Under the pieces are notes generated by a model that saw only the letters and a list, made by a program, of their open reading frames with translations, had not been told where the DNA came from and did no database searches. From contig NC_091262.1 of assembly GCF_042477335.2 (NCBI RefSeq), forward strand, positions 37,855,001 through 37,919,000: 64,000 nucleotides of DNA, read 5' to 3'. Positions within the stretch are counted from its first letter, which is position 1. Each line of letters begins with the position of its first letter. This document shows positions 10,690 through 21,744 of this stretch, in pieces. The stretch comes from Ovis canadensis. Taxonomy: Eukaryota; Chordata; Mammalia; Artiodactyla; Bovidae. Made by a program: the position numbers and the translations under genes.

Positions 10690-11640
10690 AAAAATCATTC
10701 ATCATAAAACCAAAAAAAAATCAAATTGGACCTCATCAAAAATTTTATCAAATTCTCATCAAAGACACTATTAAGAATATGAACAGATAAGCCTTAGACT
10801 GGGGAAAAGATTGGCAATACCTGTGTCTGATGAAGAACTTATATCCAGAATATATGAGGAACTATTACAGGTAAACCATGAACTCTCCCTCCCCAAGAAA
10901 GACAATGTCAAAAGACTTGTAGTTCACAAAAAATACTGACAGATGGAATCAGGAAAATGAAAACTGAAGGCACAGTGAGAAGCAGTATCACACCTACCAG
11001 AATAGTGAAAACAGACTGATGATGTAAAGTTTTTGGCACTGAGAGAAACTCTCCATGCACTGTGGATACATGGATAAAAGAGGACAACAATGTTGGAAAA
11101 TTATGTGGCAGTTTCTAATAAAGTTAAGCATACACCTACCCTTGACCCAGCAATTCCATTCACGGGTATTTACCCAGGAAAAATGAAAACATGTTCACAC
11201 ACACAAAAAATCATACAAGAATGTTCATCGCAGTCTTTACTTCATAATGGCCATCAATAGGAGAATTGTGTATTCATACAATGGAATAGTATTCAGCAAT
11301 AAAAAAGAAGGACTTACTGATATACACAACAACATGGGTGAATCTCAAAAACATTATGTTAAGCAAAAGAACCCAGACACAAAAGAGTACATATGGTATG
11401 AAGTCCAAGAACAGATACTACTGATGTATGTTGCTGGAAATAAAGAAGTAGTTGCCTGGGAGGAGGGGGGAATTGAAAAGAGACAAGAGGAAGCTTTGGG
11501 AGTGATGAAATGTTATATATCTTGCTCTGGATCATGGTTACCTAAGTACATACAATTGTGAAAGTTCACAGAATTACATGCTTGACATCTGAGTGTTTTA
11601 TCGTATTCGAATTATACCTCAATTTTAAAAAAGAGGTCTA
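10690..11640 (+). mobile_element. Ancient L1 3' portion
   Basis: Collinear with the L1 ORF2 end and 3' UTR: 'caaattggacctcatcaaaa', 'gacactattaagaatatgaa', 'cccagcaattccattcacgg', 'tacaatggaatagtattcag', ending in 'aattatacctcaattttaaa'. The frame at 11247-11561 is a chance opening in this repeat. Confidence 0.85.
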
Positions 11641-12183
11641 TTTTTTAAAAGAAAGGCATGTATGTCTTGCCTTGAGCTGTCAAGGGGCCTTTGTGAAATG
11701 TGATGTAGTATTTTAAAACAGTTAGATTCAGCATCAGACACACTGGGTTCCAGTGCAGCTGCAGGACCTTGGAAAAGTCACTTAGCTTTTTTCCATTTCC
11801 ACCTCTGCAAGTAAAAATAATCTAAATCACAAGATGGCTATAAAGATTAAATGGAAAACTGATGTTAGTCTTTAAACCAGTACCTATAACCTGGAAAATT
11901 CTCAATAAACTTAGCTATTTCTAAAAAGTGTTTTAAATAAACTGTAATCCTGGGGGAGCAGCTAAAAATATATTCTGTTCTGCTTTGCAAATAATATCAT
12001 ATGCAACTTAGGACAAATATTCCAGAATCAAAAAGAAGCACTGGAAAACAATTAAGTTAAAGGCATAGGTGTACTCGGTGGAGCAGCCTGTAGACACAGC
12101 TGGTAGCTATTACTTACTTGTGATTATTACAAGAAAATCTGTCACTTTCTGTGATCATACACAAATCTGTCTTCGTCATGTCC
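11641..12183. other. Unassigned AT-rich sequence
   Basis: No exon, RNA gene or named repeat was recognised here. Confidence 0.4.
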
Positions 12184-12465
12184 TGCTGCTGCTGCTGCTG
12201 CTAAGTCGCTTCAGTCGTATCCGACTCTGTGCGACCACATAGACGGCAGCCCACCAGGCTCCCCCGTCCCTGGGATTCTCCAGGCAAGAACACTGGAGTG
12301 GATTGCCATATCCTTCTCCAATGCATGAAAGTGAAAAGTGAAAGTGAAGTCGCTCAGTCGTGTCTGACCCTCAGCGACCCCATGGATTGCAGCCTTCCAG
12401 GCTCCTTCGTCCATGGGATTTTCCAGGCAAGAGTACTGGAGTGGGATGCCATTACCTTCTCCTCA
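12184..12465 (-). mobile_element. Bov-A2 SINE (dimer)
   Basis: (CTG)n start, two Bov-A monomers in reverse and the linker 'gaaagtgaaaagtgaaagtg'. Nearly complete. Confidence 0.94.
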
Positions 12466-12708
12466 TCATGTCCTACCTCATCTTTTTACCCAGTGTCAAA
12501 AGGGAAGGGAAAGGCTGCTTGGAATGAGGACTAAAAAGTAAACAAACCAGGATTATTGGAGGTGCTTAGCTTCAACTTTTCTAAAGGAAACTCCCATTTT
12601 CACCTTTCCAGAGGGCTCCATTGTTACAATCTCACCAGAGCCATGACAGGCTCAGAGAGGTGCACTAGGCCAAAAATAATCCCTGAGTCATGCTTCCAGG
12701 GCTTCTGG

Positions 12709-12987
12709 GGATGATAACTCTGGCCAATCAGAGGGATGATAACTGGCCAATCAGTAAATACCAGGAAACACCTGCAGCCAATCAACCCTTGCCAACTCCC
12801 TGTCTTTGTTCTAAACTTATAAATAAATACTGCTGTAAATCTGGGCTAGGGGCTCTTGCTCCACTCCACTGCATTGGATGTGGCGGGGGGCCCTGGCTCG
12901 AGCTAGAAATAAAACCCCTTCATGCTTTTGCATTGCTGTGGATGCCTTGTTCTCTCAGTTTTGGGGACTCGGACTCCGGGCAAAACA
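12709..12987 (+). repeat. ERV 5' LTR, visible part
   Basis: Shares the whole run from 'ggatgataactctggccaat' to the terminal 'gggcaaaaca' with 19565-19851. Contains CCAAT motifs in short direct repeats, a TATA-like box at 12818-12823 and an AATAAA signal at 12908-12913. The true 5' edge (TG) could not be fixed; sequence left of 12709 has no counterpart at the other LTR, so one or both LTRs are truncated. Confidence 0.85.
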
Positions 12988-12989
12988 TT

Positions 12990-13007
12990 TGGGGGCTCGT
13001 CCGGGAT
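12990..13007 (+). promoter_or_regulatory. Primer binding site, tRNA-Pro type
   Basis: 'tgggggctcgtccgggat' starts two bases after the LTR's terminal CA. It is complementary to the 3' end of tRNA-Pro, the primer used by many gammaretroviruses. The site is intact. Confidence 0.93.
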
Positions 13008-13388
13008 TCCTTTAACTGGGAAGAATAACATTCTCCCGGTAGAAGAGGTTTCCTCACTAGGAGGAGAGATATCTGAATACCGGTGTTAGTTCTGGTTAAG
13101 TCCAGCGTAAGGCCAAGGCCCAGTATCATGCTGGGGAGGCGGCTGGCTCTGGTTACTGCATCAAGTCCAGCATAAGGCCAAGGCCCAGCATCGAGCTGGG
13201 GGTGCAGCTGGCTCTGTGAACATTCTGCAGGTAAGATTGAGTGGAAATTCAAGAAGACCCAGTGCTGTGTTGTTGGTGGCCACTCTGCGTTTGTTGTCTG
13301 TCTGTCTACTTGCTGTGTTTGGGTGAGTGCCGGTGCCACCTTTGCTCTTTGTGTGCTCCCTTGGCTCCCAGTGTACTTTTCTGTGATC
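13008..13388 (+). promoter_or_regulatory. ERV leader with 65-bp duplication and splice donor
   Basis: Untranslated leader. A segment starting at 13098 ('aagtccagcgtaaggccaag') recurs from 13163 ('aagtccagcataaggccaag') through about 13217, a tandem repeat of period 65. A consensus splice donor 'cag|gtaaga' follows at 13230/13231; in this virus group the leader donor makes the spliced env message. Packaging or translation roles for the repeat are inference only. Confidence 0.75.
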
Positions 13389-14765
13389 GTGGGACAAACA
13401 CCTTCTACTCCTTTATCTCTTATGACTAACCACTTCTCTGATTTTAAGTCTAGAGCACAGAATCTATCATTGATGGTGAAGAAAAGCAAGTTAGTAACTT
13501 TTTGTTCTGCCGAGTGGCCTGCTTTTGATGTCAGCTGGCCACAAGAAGGCACCTCCAGCCTGCCTACTATTCGAGCAGTCAGAGAGATGCTCGGCCCCTA
13601 CCCTTCGGGGCACCCAGACCAAGCTCCATACATTCTGGTCTGGCAGGACCTGGTGGAAAACCCCCCGGCCTGGCTAAAACCTTTTGTTTTTCAGCCCCTC
13701 ACTTCCCTTCCCTCTTCCCCGTCCTCAGCTTCATTACATCCGCAGGTATTAGTCGTGGAAGCATCCAAAGAAAGAAGACAAAGAGCGCAGCAACCGGGTG
13801 AAACCGGTGTTCCAGGAATCCTCACTATACCCCAGTTTACTCAACCTGGAGACCGAACTCTCCCCGCCCCCCTATGAGGATCCACTTTTGCCCCTGCAGG
13901 TTCCTCAGGTCTCTTCTGGAGGAATACAAAGGGACACCGAGCCTTCGGCCCCAGCCCGGGAAGGAGGCCCCGCTCAAGGGATTCGGGGAAGAACCAGGGG
14001 CATCACCAATATGGCGGAAAAAACAAACCGGAAGCCCCCTCCTCCACAGTCCAGGCATTTCCAGTTCGGGCAGGGCCTGCCCGAGCAGACAAAGAACGGA
14101 CATACCAGTACTGGCCCTTTTCCACCAGTGATCTTTACAACTGGAAAACTCAGACCCCTTCATTCTCTGAAAAAAGGCTCAGGGCCTCATTGACCTTTTA
14201 GAATCTATCCTTTTCACCCATAACCCCACCTGGGATGACTGTCAACAGTTGTTACTAGTGCTTTTTACTACAGAGGAACGCGAACGGATCTTGTCAGAAG
14301 CACGAAAGAATGTGCCAGGGGTAGATGGGAGACCCACTACGCAGCCTAACCTGATTGATGAGGGATTTCCCCTGACATGGCCCTGCTGGGACTTCGAGCG
14401 TGCTGAAGGTAGGGAGCGTCTCCGAGTGTACCGCCAGACTCTCATGGCCGGCCTCCAAGTGGCCGCCAGGAGGCCAACAAATTTGGCTAAAGTCAATCTG
14501 GTTAGACAAGAGCCAAATGAGAGCCCGGCAGCTTTCCTTGAGAGATTAATGGAAGCTTTTAGGCAGTACACCCCCATGGACCCACAAGCCAACGAGTCAC
14601 ACGCAGCAGTCATGCTAGCATTCATGAATCAGGCAGCCCCAGATATCAGGAGGAAACTACAAAAAATAGAGAGGTTGGGAGAGCAATCCCTGCAAGACCT
14701 AGTGAGGGCAGCAGAGAGGGTTTTTAATCATAGAGAGACTCCAGAGGAAAGAGAGGAACACGTTA
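13389..14765 (+). pseudogene. gag: ERV gag (matrix, p12-like, capsid), disrupted
   Basis: The matrix-like part reads in the frame of 13389, where the expected initiator position is GTG rather than ATG, followed by Gly-Gln. A proline-rich part with the PPPY late-domain motif lies in a second frame (about 13800-14180). The capsid lies in a third (about 14180-14768) and contains the major homology region around '[16 protein letters not shown]'. It ends in an early TGA after 'EEREEHVR'. At least two frame changes, the start-codon change and the stop make it non-functional as one protein. The nucleocapsid is annotated with the protease because it shares that frame. Confidence 0.88.
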
Positions 14766-14769
14766 GGTG

Positions 14770-15480
14770 AGAGGAAAGAGAATTCAGGGCCAAAGAAAAC
14801 CGTAAGAATCAGAAAGAATTAGCCCAGATATTCTTTGCAGGGGTGGAACAGGGAGCTAATTCTCAGAGAACAAGGGAAGTCCATTCGAAGGGTGAAGGGA
14901 AGCCAGCAAGGCAAGGACTTAAAAAGGACCAGTGTGCGTTTTGCAAGGAGATAGGACACTGGAAGAGTAAGTGCCCCAAGAGAAACCTAAGGGAAAGACC
15001 CACCAAGCAGGAGGTATCCTCCACATCCTCCACGGGGGCCCACATCCTATACGCAGGAGAGGATAGCGATAAGGGGGGTCAGGGCCCGGCACCCCTCCCC
15101 GAGTCCTGGGTAACTATACATGTGGAGGGGAAACCGGTTGGCTTCATGGTGGACACGGGAGCTCAATACTCGGTCCTTAACCAGAAAGACGGACCGATGT
15201 CTAAAAAGACCAGCTGGGTACAAGGGGCCACCAGGACTAAACGATATGGATGGACTACTAAATGTCAAGTGAACTTGGGGGCCCAGCCGGTGACCCACTC
15301 TTTTCTTGTGATACCAGAATGCCCAGCACCCTTGTTGGGAAGAGACTTACTACCTAAAGTCAATGCCCAAATTCACTTTGACCACGGAGAGATATCAGTT
15401 CTAGATGGGACTGGGCATCCCATACAAGTTTTGTCTCTGGCATTGAGGGACGAATACAGACTGTATCAGCCAAAGCTGCT
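14770..15480 (+). pseudogene. pro: ERV nucleocapsid and protease region
   Basis: Lies in the open frame that runs from about 14770 to 15739. It holds one CCHC zinc finger at about 14933-14974 (C-x2-C-x4-H-x4-C), a retroviral aspartic protease active site DTG at about 15152, and the 'LLGRDLL' flap-side motif near 15336. No in-frame stop separates nucleocapsid from protease, although this virus class normally has a suppressible stop there. The protease domain looks complete. Confidence 0.85.
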
Positions 15481-17300
15481 CATGGCCATTGACCCCAATG
15501 TACAACCTTGGGTCCAAAAATACCCTCTAGCCTGGGCAGAAACTGCGGGGGTAGGACTAGCCAAGCAGAGGCCTCCCATCATTGTCGAACTGAAATCGGA
15601 CGCCACCCCTATCCAGGTAAAACAATACCCTTTGAGCCTAGAAGCCCGGCAAGGAATCGCACCACATATACAATGGCTTCTGGAGGCAAAAATTCTTAAA
15701 AGGTGCCGATCTCCATGGAATACTCCTTTGTACCTGTGAGAAATCCAGGGGGAACAGGCTTTAGGCCTGTGCAGGATCTTCGTGAAGTCAACAAATGGGT
15801 GAGTGATATACATCCAACCGTCCCTAACCCGTACACCCTTTTGAGTGGTCTCCCGCCAGACTACGTCTGGTATACTGTCCTGGACTTGAAAGATGCCTTT
15901 TTCAGTTTACCCTTGGCCCCCTTGAGCCAAGAGATGTTCACATTCGAATGGATAGAAGAAGGCAGCCAGACCTCAGGACAGCTAACTTGGACTCGACTTC
16001 CACAAGGCTTCAAGAATTCACCAACGCTATTCAATGAGGCTCTGGGTGAAGACCTCCATGAGTACCGGGTTGATCACCCCAACATTGTTCTATTGCAGTA
16101 TGTTGATGATCTTATGCTAGCCGCAACCACTGAGGAGGCATGCCTAGAAGCAACAGGCAACCTCCTTCAAACTTTAGGGACCTTGGGGGTACTGGGCTAG
16201 TGCAAAGAAGGCCCAAATTGCTAAGCAGGAAGTCATATACCTAGGGTATAACATAAAACAAGGACAGAGATGGCTGACGCAGGCCATGAAAGAGGCCATA
16301 TTGCAGATCCCTGAGCCGGCAACTCCTCAACAAGTGAAAGAATTTCTTGGGACTATTGGGTATTGCCGGCTATGGATCTTGGGATTTGCCAAAAAGGCCC
16401 GGCCACTATATGAAGGAAGTAGAGAAAATAAAAACTGGACTTGGACTGAGCCAATGAAACGGGCTTTTCAAGAACTCAGACAGGCTCTGCTGGAAGCCCC
16501 AGCCCTTGCTCTCCCTGACCCATCCAAGCCCTTCCAATATTCGTAGATGAAAAACGGGGAATGGGAAAAGGAGTCTTGACGCAGCAGTGGGGGCCTTAGA
16601 GGCGACCAGTGGCCTACCTATCCAAACGACTGGACCCGGTGGCTGCGGGGTGGCCACCTTGCCTCCGAATCAGTGCCGCTACTGCCCTCCTGGTCCATGA
16701 TGCTGACAAGCTGACTTATTGACAGCGACTCCTGGTCTACACTCCCCATGCCATCGAAGGGATTCTGAAGCAGCCACCGGGTAAATGGATCTCTAACGCC
16801 CGTTTGATCCATTATCAGGCTTTGCTGCTGGACACCCCACGGATACACTTCCAGACGCCCTGCTTCCTGAACCCGGCCACTCTCTTACCCAACCCGGAGG
16901 ACAGCCCCCTCCACGACTGCGGTGAGATATTGGCTGAGACGACGGCAATACGAAAAGACCTAACAGATGCGCCTTTAAATAACAGTGAGCTGATATGGTT
17001 TACAGATGGAAGCAGTTTTATAAAGGATGGACAGAGAAAGGCTGGAGCTGCAATAGTTGATGACTCTGGGAAGATAATATGGGCTGAAGCCCTTCCCCCG
17101 GGTACCTCCGCCCAAAAAGCGGAACTAATAGCCTTAATACAGGCTCTGGAGAGGGCAAAAGGAAAAAGAGTCACTATACCGACAGTCGGTATGCATTCGG
17201 CACTGTACACATCCAGGGCCCAACATATAAAGAGCGGGGGTTTTTGACAGCCGAGGGAAAAGAAGTTAAAAACCTGCCTGAGATCCGCAGACTCTTAGCA
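15481..17300 (+). pseudogene. pol: ERV reverse transcriptase and RNase H, disrupted
   Basis: The RT N-terminus is in the frame ending at TGA 15737-15739. The core palm continues one frame over (about 15703-16200) with the YVDD catalytic motif at 16099-16110 and ends at a TAG. The thumb region is in a further frame (16286-16546), which also ends in a stop. The connection and RNase H (about 16804-17247) retain the catalytic 'TDGSSF' aspartate and 'KAELIAL' glutamate before another frame change. At least four disabling changes. Confidence 0.88.
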
Positions 17301-17313
17301 GCAGCCTTGAGCA

Positions 17314-18567
17314 ATGTCAATAGTACATGTCCCTGGACATCAAAAGGGAAGAGACATCAAGGCTCGAGGCAACCGAGCCGCTGATATGGCGGCTTGTGAG
17401 GCGGCTGACAGGGACTGCACAGCCCCTATACTAACTGTGGGGCTGCCACCCCCAGGTATGGGAACCTTGCCCCCAACCCCCAAGTATTCCTCTTCTGATC
17501 TCAATTGGATTCAAGAAAATGCCAGCCCTCAGGAGGGCAAAGACGGATGGCATCGGGACCAAGATGACAACTTGATACTTCCAACCAACTTGGGTCAACA
17601 CTTCTGTACACACCTACATCTGACCACCCATCTAGGAGAAAAAAAGACTCTAACCCTCTTACAGACAGCACGTTTGCGGTTTCCCCAACAACAGGCGGCT
17701 GTACGAGACATAGTCCAGGCCTGCAAAGCGTGGCAGATGATGAAGCCGGGAAAAGGACAGCATATGGGAATGAGGTACCGGGGAGAGAGGCCAGGGCAAC
17801 ACTGGGAGATAGATTTTACAGAGGTAAGACCAGGCAAGTATGGGTACCATTATCTGTTAGTTTTGGTGGATACTTTTTCTGGGTGGGTGGAAGCATTCCC
17901 TACTAAGGGAGAAACAGCAATGATAGTAGCTAAAAAGATCCTAGAAAAAATAGTACCTAGGTTTGGGGTGCTGGTGACTATTGGCTCTGATAACGGGCCT
18001 GCCTTTGTGAGTCAGATTGTACAGGGACTGGCCTTAGCTCTGGGGACCAAATAAAAGCTGCATTGTGAATACAATCCCCAGAGCTCAGGACAGGTTGAGA
18101 GGATGAATAGGACTCTAAAAGAAACTTTGGCAAAATTGGCACTAGAGACTGGCAGGGACTGGGTGACTCTTCTTCCCTTCGCTCTCTTCCGTGCGCGTAA
18201 TACCCCCTACAAGCTGAACTTAACCCCTTTTGAAATTATGTATGGGAGGCCCCCTCCTATATGCCCTACCTTTGAGGGAAGAAAACAACCACCCCCTACT
18301 TTAGGACAGTTCCAGGAAGCCCTGATGGCATTAGGCAAGGTGCATACGCATGTCTGGAAATTGATCAGGGAAATCCACGAGGGTCAGAACAAGGGGACCA
18401 TCCCCTCACATAATATTGGTCCTGGAGATTGGGTCTGGGTCAAGCGACACCAGCCCAAGGCATTAGAACCTAGATGGAAAGGTCCTTATGTTGTTCTTCT
18501 TACCACCCCCACTGCTTTAAAGGTCGACGGTATCGGACCTTGGGTGCACTGCAACCACGTACGCTAA
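17314..18567 (+). pseudogene. pol: ERV integrase, interrupted by one stop
   Basis: Tail of RNase H, then integrase, in frame from 17314 to a TAA at 18052-18054, then in the same frame from 18055 to 18567. The N-terminal zinc motif keeps its two histidines ('HLTTH') and first cysteine, but the second expected cysteine reads tryptophan ('CKAW'). The catalytic core keeps 'IDFTEV' and 'SDNGPAF'; the third acidic residue ('SSGQVERMN') is just after the stop. The C-terminal domain ends near 'VHCNHVR'. Apart from the stop and the zinc residue it is the best-preserved part of pol. Confidence 0.88.
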
Positions 18568-18603
18568 GCCACTCCAGAAGAGCAAGAAAGGGCCCCCCCA
18601 AAA

Positions 18604-19564
18604 ATGGGAGGTAATGCTGCACCCTTCAAACCCCTTCAAGATAAAGCTCATCCGCCGACAGGATCCAGACAAATCATCCTGACTGTCCTATTGGTGACCA
18701 TCCTCCTCGACCCTGGAGCCACCCATGACAACCCGCATCAGCTGGCCAAAATCACCTGGAAACTTCAAGACGGACTAACACGAGAGGTGCTCAACTTAAT
18801 CACAGAAGTACATCCTCCGAACACCTGGTGGCCAGACCTATATTTTGACCTAAAGCCTGTGGTGGGTGTGCCTTGGGCAAGGGGTTTCCTCCGGATGCAG
18901 GGGTTCTGGGCATGCCCAGGCCACCAGAGGACCAAATGGAAGACTTGTGAGGGGGCACAAGATTATTTTTGTAAATTATGGGATTGTGTTACTTCTGATG
19001 ATGGGCCTCGGCGCTGGGAGGTAGGAAATCGGGACCTACTTAACTTCTCGTTCGCAAAGCACACCCCCAGAGCCCTTGGGGACCCAACTTTTGAATGTGG
19101 AGAGAGTTGTAACTATGCACAGGTTAAGATAAGGTTCAATTGGAAAAAAGCAAAAAAGGAGAGGGCTTAGATCTCTGGCTTATCCTGGGGAATACAAACA
19201 AGAACAGTAGCAGGCACGCAAATTTATGGAGGAATTATAATTATAAGCCAGATTCTAGAGCAACGCAGATACACAGTATAGGTCCCAACCCAATGGAGAG
19301 AACTGATGTAACTCCCAGCCTGACCACAGCGGTTTCCACATCCTTCGTCTCACTCGATCCTCTGGGTCCCATCCGCAACCTCAGAAACTCAGACCCGTTA
19401 TGAAAATTAGTTAAGGCAGCCTATATAACCTTAAATCAAACTAACCCGGAAGCAACTAGATCTTGCTGGCTTTGCTATAATCTATACCCCCCTTACTATG
19501 AAGCAGTGGGTCTTAACACCTCTTACGGCCTGACTGATAGTATAGATCCTCCTCAATGTCACTG
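18604..19564 (+). pseudogene. env: ERV env surface subunit, truncated
   Basis: Opens at ATG 18604 with a hydrophobic signal-like segment around residues 20-38 and continues for 188 codons as a gammaretroviral-type surface protein (conserved 'TWWPDLYFDLKP' and 'FCKLWDCVTSDDG' regions). It ends at a TAG at 19168-19170. Further surface-protein sequence continues in other frames and includes the CWLC motif near 19465. The coding region then stops abruptly where LTR sequence begins near 19565. The fusion/transmembrane subunit and its immunosuppressive region are absent. Confidence 0.86.
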
Positions 19565-19851
19565 GGCCAATCAGAGGGATGATAACTCTGGCCAATCGGA
19601 GGGATGATAACTGGCCAATCAGTAAATACTAGGAAACCTCTGCAGCCAATCAACCCTTGCCAACTCCCTGTCTTTGTTCTAAACTTATAAACACTGCTGT
19701 AAATCTGGGCTCGGGGCTCTTGCTCCACTCCACTGTGTTGGATGTGGCGGAGGGCCCTGGCTCAAGCTAGAAATAAAACCCCTTCATGCTCTTGCACTGC
19801 CGTGGACGTCTTGTTCTCTCAGTTTTGGGGACTCGGACTCTGGGCAAAACA
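19565..19851 (+). repeat. ERV 3' LTR, visible part
   Basis: Matches the 5' LTR to its terminal 'gggcaaaaca'. It begins abruptly within the CCAAT-repeat region and has one more copy of the 'ccaatcagagggatgataac' unit than the 5' LTR. TATA-like box near 19686 and AATAAA at 19772-19777. Its end is about 0.4 kb upstream of TRAIL-receptor exon 1. Confidence 0.85.
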
Positions 19852-20274
19852 CCATAACAAATTATTTATTCAGCTTCAGGACTCATCTGAAGTTGAGAAA
19901 AGAATTAGTGGAGAAGTAAGAATGGAATTGAAATATATCTTGGACCTGTCTGCTTAATCCCTAATCCCTGCTAAATCTTCTTTCATCTCTCTTGGTCGGA
20001 TCCACTTTTGAGAAAGAGAACCCACTAGGGCATCCCCTGGGAAGACCCTTCTCTTCTGTCCTCTTGTCTCTGCTTGGAGAGTCCTGAGGAGCCAGCCCAC
20101 TGCACAGAGTATCTCCTCCTTCTCTGGGACTTTGCTGGCAGATCCAGCTGGTCTGCGACAGCCCCTCTCCCAGGCTATGGTCCAAGGGCTCCATCCTGGC
20201 TGCCCACCCCCACCCCCAACCCCACCCCCACCCCCCGCCGGCAGGTATTACAATGAGCTAGTCAAGGAAAATGA
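19852..20274 (+). promoter_or_regulatory. Sequence between ERV LTR and TRAIL-receptor exon 1
   Basis: Single-copy-looking sequence that should hold the proximal promoter and 5' UTR of the downstream locus. A C-rich (CCCCA)n-like tract lies at 20208-20238. An ATG at 20177 opens a frame that passes through exon 1 but ends at TAG 20351-20353, in a different frame from the signal peptide. No clear TATA box was seen. Confidence 0.4.
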
Positions 20275-20430
20275 GATAAAGGACAACGAACTCTCCCCGA
20301 CTGCACAGGGCAACGGGTACAGAGGACAGCGGCAGCCTCGAGCTCCCACGTAGGGTACACCCAGGACCCCAGGCCTCGACTTCGGGGCCCCTGGGCTCTC
20401 ATCTTCGCCGTCTTGGGTGTCTTGCTGTTG
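20275..20430 (+). pseudogene. TNFRSF10: TNFRSF10-like exon 1 (signal peptide), no in-frame ATG
   Basis: The frame open from 20275 encodes an Arg/Pro-rich stretch followed by the hydrophobic segment 'WALIFAVLGVLLL', typical of TRAIL-receptor signal peptides, and ends at a consensus donor GTGAGT at 20431 in phase 0. The frame has no ATG between its last upstream stop (20272-20274) and the donor. A neighbouring frame does have an ATG (20177) and contains 'RGQRQPRAP', but stops at 20351. This suggests a frameshift or a lost initiator. Confidence 0.75.
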
Positions 20431-20987
20431 GTGAGTTCCCGCCTCGAGTCCTGGCTCAAAAAGGTGCTCTTGGTGGCCTGGAAAAGGCCCGGGGGCACCT
20501 GGCTGAGCAAATCCCAGCAGGACCCGCCTGGGCAAGTCCAATATGCGGCGTGTTGGTGGGGGAGGAGGGCGCTAGAGGAGTGCAGATCCCTGACATCTAG
20601 TCGCTGCCCAGAAGAGCTGGCTCCTTGGAGCGCCTGACCTCTGGATTGGCCCCAGGCCCAGCGAGCATCAGATCCTCATTTCTTTCCTTTCCCTTCCCTT
20701 TTCCCTCTGCCAACCCTCCTCACTCTTTTCTCTCTCTCTCTTTTTCTATTTTGCACTGCATTTATCTTCGAACCCGTGTCCTTTGTAAATCATTAAGTGT
20801 AGGCCCCACCTTCCCCCCACCACTGCCTTAAGCACCCTTACATTTCCTTTTCTCTGAAAGAACAACTTCAAAATTGCTTCCAGCTCCTTGCACTTTATGA
20901 ATAGAAACCATCAATCAACTCAGCTTGGGTCAGATTCTCACCACTTTCTTTCAGAGGGGAGTTTGAGGCTCTGGGTGTGGTTCACCA

Positions 20988-21077
20988 CTGCTGCTGCTGC
21001 TGCTAAGTCACTTCACTCGTGTCCAACTCTGTGCGACCCCATAGACGGCAGCCCACCAGGCTTCCCCGTCCCTGAGT
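20988..21077 (-). mobile_element. Bov-A2 SINE fragment
   Basis: (CTG)n start and the first part of one Bov-A monomer ('gtgcgaccccatagacggca'). Confidence 0.88.
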
Positions 21078-21344
21078 GTGCATTTTTAAGAAACTCACAG
21101 TGAGGAAAAATGTGCACACTTGGCACTGCTTTCTTGCATTGAGGCTCTTTTCAAAGTTGCTTATAGGTTCAAAGAAAAAAAAATAAGGGTCTAACAAAGT
21201 TACAGGAATCGTGAAAATATGCATCTTTCATTGAACAAATTAGTACCAAAAATCTGGAAAGAAACAGCATTTTGTATTCACAAGAAGTATAGAATTAGCT
21301 TTTAAATTATCGATCGGTTTGTAATAGGTAGGACTCAAGTTGAA

Positions 21345-21600
21345 CACCACTTGATGAATGGGTCTGGGTGCCTGTCAAGTATCCAGTGTAGCCATACGCA
21401 TTTTCTGTTGGGTAACTCCTTAGAAGTGGAATTGCTGGGTCAGTGGGTTAGATGATTTTACACTTTTGTCTAGATAATGACAAGCTGTTCTCCCAAAGAA
21501 GACTGGGCCATTTTAACTCACACCAGGAGTCCACAAGGGTGCCCTATTTCCCTGCACCCTTGCACACTGAACTGTAACACTGTGCCAGTCTAAGAAGTAA
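21345..21600 (-). mobile_element. Ancient L1 3'-end fragment
   Basis: Reverse-oriented L1 text such as 'gaattgctgggtca' and 'caagctgttctcccaaag'. Diverged. Confidence 0.6.
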
Positions 21601-21744
21601 ACATGGGGCACCGTAGTGCCATGGTTTTGATTCTTCCATTCCAGTAGATTGTTTCAAGGATCCATGAGATTGCTGAGACTGGGAGTGGATAACCAGGAGA
21701 CCCCAGGTTAGGTCACAGGGGAGGCCACAAAAATACAGACAATA

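Larger units (their letters stand above)
12709..19851 (+). mobile_element. Defective gammaretrovirus-like provirus (class I ERV)
   Basis: One plus-strand provirus: 5' LTR, tRNA-Pro primer binding site, leader with splice donor, gag, pro, pol, env remnant, 3' LTR. Gammaretroviral character is shown by the proline-tRNA site, a single CCHC zinc finger, a PPPY late-domain motif, pol without a dUTPase, and a CWLC motif in env. Every gene contains frameshifts or stops. The env surface region passes directly into LTR sequence, so the transmembrane subunit, the polypurine tract and probably the 5' edge of the 3' LTR are missing. It cannot encode infectious virus. It lies just upstream of the TRAIL-receptor-like locus in the same orientation. 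Similarity between the two LTRs would date the insertion. Confidence 0.93.

Noticed and set aside
12470..12708. Extension of the 5' LTR to a TG at about 12640
   Set aside because: This sequence has no counterpart beside the 3' LTR and contains ordinary genomic text, so a boundary could not be supported.
12920..13552. 210-codon minus-strand frame across the ERV leader
   Set aside because: Antisense to the LTR, primer site and gag start; the plus-strand provirus explains the region.
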